In this document: in pieces, positions 11,646 through 26,182 of the stretch
Layout: every line of letters starts with the position of its first letter
Numbering within the stretch: position 1 is the stretch's first letter
Origin: Hermatobates lingyangjiaoensis
Lineage: Eukaryota > Arthropoda > Insecta > Hemiptera > Hermatobatidae
NCBI GenBank assembly: GCA_026182355.1
Contig: JAPFBL010000229.1
Coordinates: forward strand, 535,001 to 599,000
Reading direction: 5' to 3'
DNA length: 64,000 nucleotides
Notes under the pieces: model-generated
Database searches by the model: none
Seen by the model: only the letters and a program-made list of their open reading frames with translations
What the model was told of the DNA's origin: nothing
Program-made: the position numbers and the translations under genes

Positions 11646-14600
11646 GTAAGTACATCATTTATATTACTGTTGTATAATTTTGTTCCTTATTCACTATCAT
11701 GAGTTATGCAATAAAGTAAATAGTATCATATTTTATATTATGTCAAAATTCATTTGTTCTCAAATTGATTTTAATTTAATTATTCATTACTCATAAGTTT
11801 CAATCTTAAACAAATTTAATGTATTCATGTTTTTTGATAGTAAAATGGGACAGAGCAAAGAGAGACTGATTAAATTCAAGCCTATTTATCCTTCCTTTGA
11901 TATCTTATCATTGTTTGCTTTGAAATCTCCAAGTTAATAAAATGTAGTCAGAGTTAGACTTAATATATTTTTATTTTATAATAATAATATTAATTATTTG
12001 AAGAGACATTATTTATATTACCTCTGATAACTTGGGTTTTTCTATCTTACCATTAATGATGGACATCATTTAGGTTTAATTTAAATTATGAATGGTGTCT
12101 TTATTGCTACTCTTATTGTATTTCAAAGTACAGGCTTGAAATACGTACGAAACAAAGTACATACAAAATAGGTAGCATAACTGAAAATGTACTGTAATTT
12201 ATTTAAAACATAATGAAGTAAACTGAAGCGAAAACTACAGTTTATTAATTATTGTTTTAACACGGTTTTATTGCTTTTATTAAATGACTCAAAAGTAAAA
12301 ATGTAGTAAAATATAAATAACTATAAACAATCTTCAAAAAAGTACTAACACTTTTTTATCTGGGGAATTGATGTTATTGCAAAAAATGGGACCATTTAGA
12401 AGAAAATGAAATTGGTTGTTTGTATGTGAAACTGAACTTTAATTAATTTGTTTTCTCAACATACATTACTTATTTCTTTCTACTATTACCATGAACAGTC
12501 CGTAGACACAATATAATTATTTTTATGTTTTGTACTTTTTAAAATGTTCTAATTTTTTTCTTGAAATTATTTTTGGTTTTTAAAAGTAATGCTGTTTTCT
12601 GTCGCTTATAATTCTTATTATGAATCATTCTATTGGAACGCTAAAACAAAACTGATGCAAATTTTACTCAATATCCTTGGATCTTAAGAGATACCAAGGT
12701 AAATAATCAAAAGCGTGAAAATGGTGCCAAACCTTGTGAAAGGTGAACTGATCTGGGTAGTTAGTGGTGGATAATAGTAGTACTTAATGCTAGTACTTAC
12801 ATAAAGAAATATCACAATAAAATGTAATGACTACAATCAAAGAAACCACTGTAGGATCAATAGGAAAATGAATAGTGTGCAGTTCAAGGCATAGCTAGCT
12901 GTCAAACAACTTATATTCGGATTACTCATTACACGAAAGTAATCTTATTTTAACCAAAGCTAAAAGGATTTCATTTACTCTATTGTAGTCGTAGCATAAA
13001 GTGTTTCTCATTTACTAATTAGCACCGTTTTGATTATGAGAAGTTACTTTACAAGCATTAATCTACATCAGGGTGTAAATTTTCCATACTAAGTTCTGAT
13101 GTTATTAGAGTTAGTCTTTACATGTTCACGATATTAATATCGCGGTCTCGGGACTGACTTTACATATCTCTCCAGAGGATGTAAATAGATTATCCACCTT
13201 TTATTCTTTTTATAACTGAATAAAAAGTTCCCAGACTTTCAGACCAAATATAAAGTATTCATTACTAGTAAAAATATATTGTTCTTAACAAATATACCTT
13301 AAACTAGTAATCTATTTTACCTGTATACTCTCTGAATTTTATTGACATTGTTCAATGTTTGTCACAGCAGTCGCTGTGATAAATAGCATGCATTTTGGTG
13401 CTAGTTTGACTTGTTATCTACAAGGAAAAAGTAGTTACACTGTACAATGTTCCTTTACCAGTAATGTCTTTAAGTCTGGGCTATTGACTCAGACATAACT
13501 GAAATATCCACCGAGGTTGTTAGCAGGTCTAACGATCGAATTTTCTATTATTTGAAAATTAGGTAGCGAACTAGATTCTTACAAAGTGATTTCAAAACGT
13601 GATACAATGTTTTTTTGTTCTGTTTAACTAATTAAATCGTGGTACAGTCTTTTCTTGTTCCCATTAACTGATTAAATTTTGATATAGTGATTTATTTCTA
13701 TCTCTAACTAATTAAACTATGAGAAGTGTTTTTCTTGTTCTCTGTAACTAATTAAATTATTATGTAGTGTTTTTCTTGTTCTAATTAATCGTGATAAATG
13801 TTCTGAGTTGAAGATTTCTTATTTTAGATATCATTTAAGTACAAATCTCATGCCTTTATAGATTGATGGCATGTAAATAACAATCCAAAGTAACACCAGT
13901 ATATCTGTATCACATAATTGCTAGTGGCCTAAGTAATTCAAAAGTCGTACAGTTAGTTATATGTGGTGTTTTTTTTTTCAATTTAACAAAATTTCACAGT
14001 AAACAGAGCTGGCAGATAACTTTTACTTATTTCTTCTGAACTCCTTGTTTCACTTTGTTTTGCCTGAATCAACGTTTTGTTCCCTTTCCTTGCTCTTTGT
14101 GCCCTTTGAGTTGCCTCCCTCCCTTCTAATTACCACACCAGGTGCTCTATACCACTCGTTTCAATATGAGTGGGACTCTGACGAAAACCACTTGTTTCAA
14201 TATGAGTGGGACTCTGACGAAAACCACTTGTTTCAATATGAGTGGGACTCTGACGAAAACCACTTGTTTCAATATGAGTGGGACTCTGACGAAAACCACT
14301 TGTTTCAATATAGTGACTTGACGAAAACATGTAGTTAAGGTGAAGATTCAATCTTTGATTGCATCCTCTGAATCGAATGATGGAACCACTGTTTTTGTGT
14401 ACTGTACCATTAGTGAATTTTGAATTTCTTAGTGTTGTTTAGAAATGACTCAGTATTGAGAAATAAGTAGTTAAGGTAAGATTCAAGTGTTCTTTGATTG
14501 CATCCTCTCGTAATTCGAGAATAGATGGTACATTGTTCTTTCTAGTGTCACCTGTCCCGATTTTGCAAGAGCAAATGAGGAATTATAACAGTAATTAATT

Positions 14601-17600
14601 TGTTATGGTTTTATGCTTTGTTCATGTACAGCAGGTGGAGTAAATTTCAAGTGTGAATGAAATTCACAGATAAATACCACATGAAAAAAATAAGATTCAA
14701 ACAGTTTGACGTCATTATAACCTCTCAAATGTTAACAATGCCCCTAACAGCGGGCTTTCTCATCCATGTTTATTATTCTCGATGATATTTGACGATGGTC
14801 ATTTTTAGTTTGGTGCACATTGCTCTTTTGGCGTTCCTGATGTCAAAATATACATTGACTCAGGTACAGTGGCCGACATAGAGGTCCAGTTAACTTGTAG
14901 GTTACCGTTCGTCGACTGATGGTTGCTACCTTGGTATCTTCTCCCTCAAAGCTTTAGCTGAAGTCTTGCCTTGTGCTGTGTTTACCTTTTTTGGTATCTC
15001 TTTGTAAACCTAGTATGAAGCTATTTCATACCACACACTGTTCTGGGTTCTCCTTTTGATCCTTCGAAGCTTCTCTTTGTGAACCTTACCTGAAGTCTTG
15101 CCTCCCATTCTCAGTGCTTTTGACGCACTGCTGCTATGATCTATTCTTTTCATAGGTAATATACAAGAGTTACCTGTAAACTTTCTTTGCTTCATTAGGT
15201 GATGGAAAAAATATATGCACTATCATAAAGAGGTACTATTTCTGAAACATAACGTCAACTTGATCATTTTTTTCAGGTATGGGAAATTATAAGAAGTAAC
15301 AAAACTAGCGCGTATGCAATTATAATAATTATCCCGATACCAGAAATGTGGATCAAACTGTGGACAGTTTTATGTCACATATGAATTGTAGTGTATGTTA
15401 TGAGCTTTGATTCTGTTTGTGTTCGTGATGCGATGGACCCATTTAATATATATTACATGGGTGAGAGATCGTGTTGCGCAATAGAGGCACATGTAAAGGG
15501 TCGAAGTGACGTGTCTGAGGAGCAGACGGCATGCTTGACCCAAATCGAGTGTGACTTCGACCCACGCACTGGAGTGGGAAGGTACAATACTGACGAACAC
15601 CTACCCACACTCGGCCACCTGCCGCCGCCGTATCCGCATCTCTCACGCCAGTACTAGGTCTTCACCTTGCTTCTGCAACTGACTCCAAACTGTCTAGTCG
15701 TGTACCTTCGCAATCTTTCACTCTCAACGACTACATCTCTTTTTATTTTTTTCCGGCATGCAAGAACAACTTAAAAGGGCATAGAAATCATTTCCTTCAT
15801 TGCTGTTTTTTTGTACAACGCCCATACTTTTTTCCAAGGCTTCTTGTGCGAGTCAAGGGTAAAAAATGTGATTCAGCATATTCCAATGTTGTTTAACGTT
15901 GTCTGATTTGTTTGCTCATGGTCGTTGGGAAACAGCGTAACAAGGTCGATTGACCTACCGAATTCGTTATAGTTTGAGACTACCCTTAGAAACGGCTTTC
16001 TGTCGTCTTTATAATTATCCGAACGAAAGAAGAAGGGCTCAAGGAAGAACGCTGTTATGGAAATGTCCCCACAGACAGACACATACTTATGGTAGAAGTG
16101 GCGATCTCAAGTTATCACTTATTGCTATCGAGGAAACCCTGTATTATATACTGCTACTCTCAAAACGATACCGAACAGTTATGTCCACACGTCATCCACA
16201 CGCTAAGTGCCGAGCATAGATGTATTCGTGTGAGACTATGTTTTCTTTGTACCTAATTAAATTCATGTGATTCATGTTGGGGTTATGACCAGTTTGTCAT
16301 TTTATACCCCTCTTCATTATTTGGATTGACTACTCCTATATTGCGAAGAGCAATAAAGGAGGTTCTTTGTTACCCTATGTCACGGGGTTTACGATATGTA
16401 GTTAGGCATTTTGTTACAAGTGTAGAGCCTCTGATCTCTTACTGTGACCGAAAGTAAGAGTAAGTTTTATAACTAATGTCCTGATCCGTATGGTTTACTT
16501 TGAAAGTAACACTAGTCCCAGTCATTCTTGCAATTTCTTATCTCAAAGAAAGTAAATCTTTACAGTACCTGTTCGCAAACGTCAAGCATTTGATGCTAAT
16601 AACGACGATGACTCTAGATGACCCCCAGACCCAATACGTAGTATTAACACGGATTTTAATCTAAAGAAATATTGCATTGCATTTTCTCATAATAAACTCT
16701 TACGACTCAAAGACATATTCTCGCGTTCTAGTACGATAGGTACTTTTATTTGTTTTCGGAAACGTTTTGGTGATGGCCCAGGTTCTTCATACTCACTATC
16801 ACATAGATGATGGAAGGAACATGTTGCCCTCAATTAGCATTAACTTCATTAAACATGAACAATATCCTGGCTTAGAGAGCAAATAGCGTAAGAATTAAAT
16901 TGCGTGAGATGAAAAAAAAATAGTTACAATATTTATAGTCTATTCAAAGCATAAATATGCTGCCCTCGAAATATGGTGATGAGTTTTTGTTGTTCTCATT
17001 TGTGTGCTTTCTCTCTGCTATTTGTTTTCTAATTTGTCTATATTTTCAACCAAAATACAAAAACAATATGACCTAATCGGATTTAACGAAAACTAAAAAT
17101 AACCCGTATCTGAACAAATTGCTTACTATGATTGATATCTGGAATAGTGACTTCGTCATCATTAGATAAATGGAGAGAGAGTTGTTCTTTTCTGACGAAT
17201 ACAAGTTATCACTAATCACCAGTCACCTACCCGCCATATAGTAACAGAAAAAATAATAAACATCAAATAATTTTAAATGAAAATCGACATCAATATGAGG
17301 TTAATACGTGCACTTGAGCATTGTCTTTCAACACTTATGGGTATGCTGTATGATATGACTAGACGATACGAACATGCGGGTGCCTCAGTAGGTCTATTAA
17401 CAGTTTTTCTGGGGTCGACCCTCCACCCTTCTCACCCCCCCCCCCTTTTTTTTTAAAGACGAGTAGCCTGTATCCCAGATCGCCCACCATTGCACTTTTA
17501 TATAAAAAGGGTTTTTTTATAGGACGGAAATATTAATCCTAGGAAGTTTAGTTCTAGATTTATGGCTCTGAAAAAACTTCACGACTCAATATAGACCAAA

Positions 17601-20600
17601 TAAAGATCTTTAGTTTCTAAATGATGGTTTAGCCTTGAGTACTACAATGTTACGGTGAAATTTGAAAGAAAAAACAAAACGTTTTATGCAGACATTGTGG
17701 TTGAAAGGTTGAGGTAGAACCTAATTTCAGAAAATTACTGAATATATACACTAGAATAATCAATGATCAAACCACAATATGAAAATGGGAAAACAAAACT
17801 AATATCTTTCAACCGTAACAAGCGGTCTTCGTCAGAGTCAAAAACCCAACTGAAACACTAGATGCAGGAAATCTTTTCCTAAACTGGTGTTTATGTGAAA
17901 TCTTTTTATACACTAGAATATATATATAATTTCAGAGACGGTTGGGTTTCCAACCGTTTCTGAACCAGCTCGCTTGGTTTCCCTCTTATCTCTCCTGAAG
18001 ACGGTTCAAACCAAAAATTAGAGACTGTAAGTGTGTGCTTTTAATTTTTCTATATTTCTTTTTCTACATTAAACTGTATTTGGCCGTTTCGGATCGTATT
18101 TCCAACGAAAAAGTGAGTATATATATAAGAGTCGTTAAGTTTTGATTTTAGAATTGTTAAAAGTAGTTTTGCTGGAGTGCCACAGGCCACTTTTATATCA
18201 GTTAGCTGCTGTCTGCCACTTAACTTGTGGTTGATCAATTGCTTGATTAGGTGAGAACAATTTGACTAAGCCGTTAAGACAGCTGTTAGTATGACGGCTA
18301 AATGTAAGACTTGAGTAAGTTGAAATGAGGCTAGCCAATGAGGAACTAGAAGCCGTGAGTCAGTTGATAGCGCAGACATTAATAATAAACTGAGATAAGA
18401 CTGCAGTGACCTTGTGGTCGGTGATTGCTGCTGCTCGTTTCCAGTCTTCCATCTACTCGGATTACATTCTCCCAAATTACTTTTATATTATTAAAAACAT
18501 TAGTGTGAAAGGTTGGTAAGGTGATTTCAATAACACGTATTATGTTTACTTTAATATACTTACTGGAAATTTCTAGTTCCAAGATCGATCTACCCTAAAG
18601 TTTCCATTTCCATTATGAATAAGGAAAGATTTTGCGCACTATATCTCTCAAGTAGGTTGTGAGTAGTACCTCTCGAGTCCTGAATTTAGAACTCCTGATG
18701 TAGAATCAAGTAGGTTATTTTGGAGACTAGAAAATAGGTTCTATATTCGTGCTTTGACAGTCGTGTTCTCCCACCAAATCGCTACTGATTGTTTAATACC
18801 TTTTACATTATCTTGACTGAACTCTGTAAGGCAGGTGGTAGTTAATGCTAGAGAGGTGTTAGTACAATAAACCATAATATTCTATTGTTTTTAACTCCTT
18901 TACTACTACCAGCAGAATAATAACTTGTTGAAACATAGCCCAAAAGTATCCTGCTGCAAACCCCTCTTGACTGTTGAGCCATTTGCTCCCGAGCACTCAT
19001 CACTAACGTGCCCCTTGTAGAATCTGGCCGTATACGAACCTAAAAGAGTGGTAGGTGGTTCGATCATGTTACTTTAAGCCAGATTTGGCGACAATTTTGG
19101 GCATTTGACCACGGCGGTTTCACAAGACAGGTTGTGTACTTGATTCATACAGATTGCTGCTAACTCTGTGTTGAATAGGATTGCCCGTTTGCATGTTTCT
19201 TTTTCAGTCTACCACCTTTATTCCTCTTAATGTAGCTTACATTTATTTTAGTTTCATGTTCCAAAGAAAACAATATTGTACACACTCCTCCGTCAATCAG
19301 TTCACCGTACACTTGCAGATAATACTGTAATACAATTTACGTGCGAAAGGTTAAAACACAGTAAAATTTAACGTTAATATGCATTACATAAAAATTGATG
19401 GAACTTTAATTTTGAAGTATTTTAAATTTAAAACGCGTAATTAATATCTTCTTTCTTATTTTAAGAATATTGAGTTTTTTGTTTTTTCAATTTATAATTC
19501 TTTCTTTGTCTTAATTCAATATATTTTGTTCTTTTTTACTTACTACTGTACATTTTTCCATCAATTGTCATTCCTGTCTTTAATAATATTTTTCCTTACG
19601 TTTCCACAATTTCTTTTTAACTACCTAGAACATTTTTTTGTTGTGTTTGTTATCTTTTGTATTTTTTAACCAAAAATATAGTTGAATTTGAAATATTAAC
19701 GTATTGGATTTTCTGTTACAACATTTTGAAATGCTAGTTACCTCGAAAAGACAAGATTAGGTAAATTTCTAAGCATTTCCATATTGTTTTTTCTAAATCT
19801 TTTATACTCAAGGATAAAAGGTTCCAGGGTGAGAAAATGTAATGTATGCTAGAAAAGTCATACTTGCTTGCATAAAGGTTGACTTTTATAACATGCTGTC
19901 TGGGTAGGGCAGTGCCCTATGTCCTTGTTTGAAATGTCGTTGCCCTTTCATCTTATTGATTCTTCAAAGCCTCCATTGTACTTATTTTGCTGGGGTCTTT
20001 CCTCCACAAAGCCAGTTCTTTGCAACTAGGAACAAAAGGTTTTATTTCTGTAAAAGCAGGCATTCAGCATATTCCCCATTAGTAGTCTATGAATAAATAT
20101 ATCTGATTTGTGATTTGTGTTAGCTTCATTTTCTGTTGGTTCTACGTGTATCAAATCTTAATATCATCATTATGTGGAGCACTATTCTGAACCTGTTTTG
20201 CTCAAGCATTATAAATATAGTTAAATTGAAGACTCAGTTTGTTGTTTTCAAAACTCCTTTTAGACTATTAGAGTCAGGCTCCCATTGTACTCGTATACAG
20301 GACCACCATCTCTTAAGGTTTTTCGCAAGATCTTAGGATTTCTATCCTGATCTTGGGATATGCTTCAGTCATTTGCTGAATCTTGGTATTTTTGAATGAT
20401 AGGCTACTTTTATATAATTTCCACTTAATTATAGTACTAACATGCTCTGTACTCTCTGCCTAAAGAATGGTTCAATAACTCGTCTTAAATATGTTCACTT
20501 TGCATTTAGTCAATGAGACACTTGTGTTTCATACACTATCATCAATATCTTGACGTTTCAGATCCGTAAATTTTCAAAGACTTCTATAAATATCTCGAGA

Positions 20601-23600
20601 AGGATATAAATATTTCATTGTATGTTATTCGATTACTTGAAGCAGTATGTTTTTATAAAATTGTTTGGTTGTTGTTGCTGTCAAAGTTATAAATGTCTTA
20701 GCTGCCCTTAACTGTTAAATACTGTTAAATAAACGGCGACACTGCTCGTATATATTATGAAACTGTATGATCCAGGTTAATTGGAAGTGTAGGTTTTATG
20801 TACTTACTTTTCATTGCGTTGCGAAATGATGTCGTCATGTGAACTATTTTGTATAACAATGAGTATTTAAATATTGATAATGAGTATGTATATAACAGTT
20901 CAAAATTGAGGATAGGTAGCACACAAAGTAATGAAACACACTTACAAACTCAAATTTTCGGGCAATCTGTCTTCAGGAGAAAAAAGAAATGGAGACCAAG
21001 CACGTAGTAGACGCAATGGCTAGTAACCGACACGGCCGTGTAGTCGTCTCATCGTCGGCAATGAGAGTTTGATTGGAAGTGGAAGAAACTGACCGCATCC
21101 CGATTAATCCTTTTTATGTCATATATATATAACAGTTTTGAACATCACTATAAGTAACTACTTTTAATTATTTTAACGTGCTGTGCTGTACCTTTGTGTG
21201 CGAAACACTAATAAACAAAGGTTATTAAGTTAAAATTTATCTTAAAAAGGTCTTTAAAGAGCTCTATCTAGTTCATTTTTATCTAGTACAAACGATAACA
21301 ATTAATATAAATTGCCAGCAAAGTAATCAGTTTAGCAATTTTTTTCATCAAATATAATTTTTTATGGTTAGTTGTTTAACTAGAAAAACATTTTCCGAAA
21401 TCCTATTATGTTCAGTAACGTTCGCTTTACCTTTCAGCTTTAGTGGTGTTCCAGGAGGGCGGAAAGTTTGACTGATTTGTTATTTGACACTAATTTAGGT
21501 TAAAGGTGATCCACATACTAGAAAAACAGTTATGGTTAAAATTATTTTTTTCTAAATTCATGGGTATAACTATCTTGCCTGGTATTCATGTCAATTGTAT
21601 TCTTTTTGATATTTTAATTTTCACTGATTACGATGAAACTTCGCACTTATTATTCTGCAATACAGAAAAATGTCTAAAACCCTAGATTTAATTAACTTTA
21701 AACTAGAATGCTAGTTGATTAATGCCTTTCCTATTGTAAAGAGTTTTCTTGATTTTGCTAATTTCCTTATCAATCAGCTGTCAGGCAAGCGGTTGACTTG
21801 TTGTTTCTGGGATTAGTTGGTTTCATTTTATCATATCTGAATTACTCGCTATCTGTGGCGTATCATGTTACGTCTTTAGTGTTTCATATAACATCAACAT
21901 TACAGCAAGTTGAGAAAATTAAATCCTAGTTTGTTGTCATGTACTTAGCTTCCATGATTCTTCCATTTTGGCCTTTATATTCATCAAGGAAATTTTTCTT
22001 AAGCATGACTATTTTAACTCATTAGTTGTACAATCCGTAACTGTGTGTGGTATTTACTCATGCTGGTTTGATATTTAGTGTATTTTGCAACTCATCAGAA
22101 ATAATTTGTAAAATAGATTAACTGCTAAGGCTTGACTCGAGGTTCGATCCCCACTCTGGCCCTCGATTTATTTCCATGCGGGAGGTGAATAAATCTGAGT
22201 CCGTCGTCCCTCAGAGAGAACGTTAAGCCGTCGGTTCCGAGCCTGTACGATGTCAGGTACTTGTTAAAGATCCGTACTAGAAATGCACTTAAGTTAGGCA
22301 AAATTTAGGATTTCCAATGTAGAATCTGCAGAATCGCCGATCAAACAAAAAGCCAGTAAACTGCTGAAGTTATCACCCGCTAGTAGATCAGTTTAAATAA
22401 TAAGGATTGACTGGCCATTTTTAACTCAGTTGTGCAATCCGTAATGTGTGGTATTGTATTCGTGTTGTGTTTGTAACTTGTAATTTGTACTGTAGAAGTT
22501 TACCTGTCGATGAACACGATGTGTTCGAAACGCGTAGAATAAAAAAGCTTCTTTTTTATGTGTGAAGACTTTGATTTATCCATTTACCCCAGTACTACTA
22601 TTTTAATTAAGTGAATATATTGCTCCTTAAATGTATTTGGTATATTCCAGTTACAAGTTGTCCTTAGTATTTCCAGTTGATTATTTTTTTCAAATTTCGA
22701 ATGATATATTTTAATGTTTGTTTGATCTGGTGAAATCCCTTCTTTGGTAGATATTGATTGATTCTAGAGCTATCACCAAACTACTGCAATGGAGGGTAGT
22801 ACAGTCTGCCTGACTCAAGCACAGCGGTTAAATACAGTTAATTTGTTATGTCAAGAAGAATTGTGTTGTTTTAATACCTGTATGACTAGTAAAACTGCTA
22901 TGTTCAGAAGAAATATCCTTCACAAGTAAGGCTTATAAGCTATTTTTACAGGTGTGATGGTATCCATGAATGAAATATACTCTATGAGATGTCAGTTGGA
23001 CGTAATCGATTTTCAACCAAAACACTGACTTAAAAAGAAGCACAGTGGAATGCGTAATGCTCACCGGATGACTCATTTTGAAAGTAGAGTGTTTGTCATT
23101 GGAAAGTGTTCAGGTTTTCCTTTATCTGCAGTCGCAAGAGATGTATCTTAAACAGCGTGTAACCTCATCCTGACGCCTTCTGTTGTCTCATACGAACGAA
23201 GAGTTATAGGCTTGAATTTAATCACAAATCCAACTGGAATCATACAGACATTAATAATAAAAGACATTTACTTTTTCCAAAATAAAAAAAAGTGGCTGAA
23301 AGAGAAGCATCACAAAGAGAAGAACGAACAGGAAAAAACACTCCAAAAATTACCTTGTAAAAAAATTAGTCTTCTGGAAAATTAACGTCTTATTGGTAAA
23401 ATTACTGACGAACAAGTCCTAAGTTGACTTGGACCTGTCTAGTTGGATCCCGAAGATTGACATAATGTGAGACCGGTCGTACGAGGAGACAGATTTAGGA
23501 TTATCACTCTAGAAGTATAGTAGTGTATAATGGCCTTTTTTGATTGCAATGTTATCTGAATGTTGCAGAACGTGATGATTTAATAGCTTACGAGAAGCTT

Positions 23601-26144
23601 TTTCTGAATGAAAGCAAGCATTCCAGGTCATGAGTCCTTCAATTTCGATTACTCGCTTATTAAAAGTAGCTTCTGAAATGCATTCGGGTGAATAGTTTTC
23701 TTGTTTATTACTTCATTGATTGCAATGTGCGAATGTTTCAACATTGATGCACTGCTGTTAGTCATAAGGCCTGTTCATATTATCACATTATGTACACCCC
23801 GAGCTAGCAAAATACCACTCAAGGTGACCATCAATTATACTTATTTGCTATTTCACGTTATGTCGTCTTCAAGGTGAGGATATCTTTATTACAACTAATC
23901 GCTCTTTACTCTATGTATAATTTTATGTGCGTAGGTGTATTAATAGTTCGTAACGCTTTTCTACGACAGGATGATATTTACTTTAACTCGATATTATTTA
24001 ACGAGTACGTGAGATGCTGCCGGCTTGGGATGGACAATTTTAAGAAAGAGAGAAAGCTGGTTTGATAAATTATAACTGCGACTCACCCGTCGCACTAACC
24101 ACTAAAGAAGGTTTAGGTCGCCAGAACTTGTTTGATGAAGAACAGATTAAGCCTTTAGAAGTGAAGTGTTGGTAATAGCAGGAGACTTACTTGGCTGGTA
24201 GCATCACGGAGAAAAATATTCCCAACTAAAGTTTCTAACCTAAGATTTGGTTTGAGTCGTACGTTTTTAAAGTATCTCATCTAAATAATTTCTGATCTGA
24301 AATAATAATTCTTATTAGGGTCTGCATTTCCAAAAAAACTTTTCACTTGTTTAGGTTAGAAAAGGTTCTTAGTTCGGACTCTATTTTGATGAAGCAGTTA
24401 GTGAGAATATTACTATAGAATTGTAAATAAATGAATTAATGGTATTGTTAGAACCACAGAGCTAGTTGTATAAGTGAAGCAGTGGTTGTTTGCTGCTGTG
24501 AAGTGACAAGGTAGCAGAAAACAGATCACCTCTACTGTACCTTGAAGCTTAGCACAGCAATTATGAAACGGAATCTCTCATTGTAGGAATTTGTCTGTGT
24601 AGGATTTCATGAGACCTCTTTAATCGGAACCTCTTTAGACACATTTTTTATTGTCGAAATCAATTTAATGAATAGTAAAAAGTTTCCAACGCCCTTACAT
24701 AAAAGCTTACTTACCATAATTAATAATAATAATTATTTAGTTCAATTATGAATAATAAATAATAAATATTCATAATTGAATATTTAATAATTCAATTATT
24801 TAGTTACCTTGTTGCTGTGATTGAAATAAACCCCTATTAAATCACATGAAAAAAAAATTAAATATAATTATAGAATTTTACTGGGTATTGATATACTACA
24901 TTACTGCAGTTTGCCGAATCTTCCTAAAGAAAATATCGACGGTACAAAATAGCATTTTTATAAGAAGGGTAAGACTTTAAAGGTTTCATTCTGGTTTTGT
25001 TTTTTTTATTATAAATTAATGAAAAGTATTACCTGTTACAGCTGGCGTCTTGGTCCTTTTAATGTTTTTTTTGTGTTTCTACCCTAATTACAGTCTAATC
25101 ACGTTTTTTTATTAAGAAACACTGAATATTCAGATCGGAGCATCTTTGAAATGTAAAGGCAGTCCTGGAAATCATTGATACATGCTGAGTTAATTCATAA
25201 TTGTATGAAAACGTCTCCCTCTACGGTGTGTGTCGTGCTCGACGATTTCACACATTGCCCATCTTGAGGAGTATTTTCAATTTCATTTCAATAAGAACAA
25301 CATCCTAAACCCGTCGAGCACTTCACACCAGGCAAAATATACGGCGTTTTCAAAGCAATGCGATATATTATTAGCAAGCATTTGTGCGGTATAGAGTCCG
25401 ATCGATATAGTTATTCTGTCCCTTTCTTTTTCTCTTCTTAGTTTAGTATTAATTTTATATTCCATATAACTTCTTATACCAAGTACCTCTATAAGTTGAA
25501 AAGTGTGTGGTATTACTTAATACAAGTTTATAATCACTGGTATCGAAATTACACTGTTTCACTAAACTAAAATATGTTTTTCAAGTTTAATTGTAAATAA
25601 GGTTGCTTTTAAAACAAAGTTGAACAATGAATGCTCTATTAACATTAGTGTAGAGAAAATGGAAGGAACTGTGCCAGACATAACGCTGGTAGAATACTGA
25701 AACTGTCCTTATATATTCCATGTCTGTTTTTAGCTCTCTACCTCCTAGACAGCGTGCTTCTTTTCCGCTTGCTCCTTATTTATATCGCTGTCATTCTCAG
25801 TAAACATGTATTGGCGTGTGATTTCTTTTTGTGTTTTAATATAAGAAGAAAACTTCTCTTGTTTAGTTGTAATACATACACACTCTGTGTGTATATAAAT
25901 ATACACACTCTATGTATATAAACTCAATATGTTCGTGAGAAGACCCCTTGTTACTGCTAAAGGATTTTAGTCTTTTTTTCCCATTTCTTATAGTGGTTTG
26001 GACGTTCATTGTTACTGCCTGCGTTTATTCTGAAATCTTGTTGTATATATAATTGAGATCTTGATTCGAACCTGGAATACTAACAGAAACCTGATAATTA
26101 TTTACTTTTATCTATCAGATGGTCGATACATTATTTATATTGTT

Positions 26145-26182
<38 letters not shown>

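Noticed and set aside
15391..15657. Overlapping open frames in a GC-richer patch on both strands
   Set aside because: No family resemblance and no splice sites linking it to other coding segments; GC content alone explains the lack of stops.
23041..23160. Frame reading like [17 protein letters not shown], faintly like the helix-turn-helix start of a Tc1/mariner transposase
   Set aside because: The match is weak, is not followed by a DDE catalytic region in any frame, and no terminal inverted repeats with TA duplication were found.
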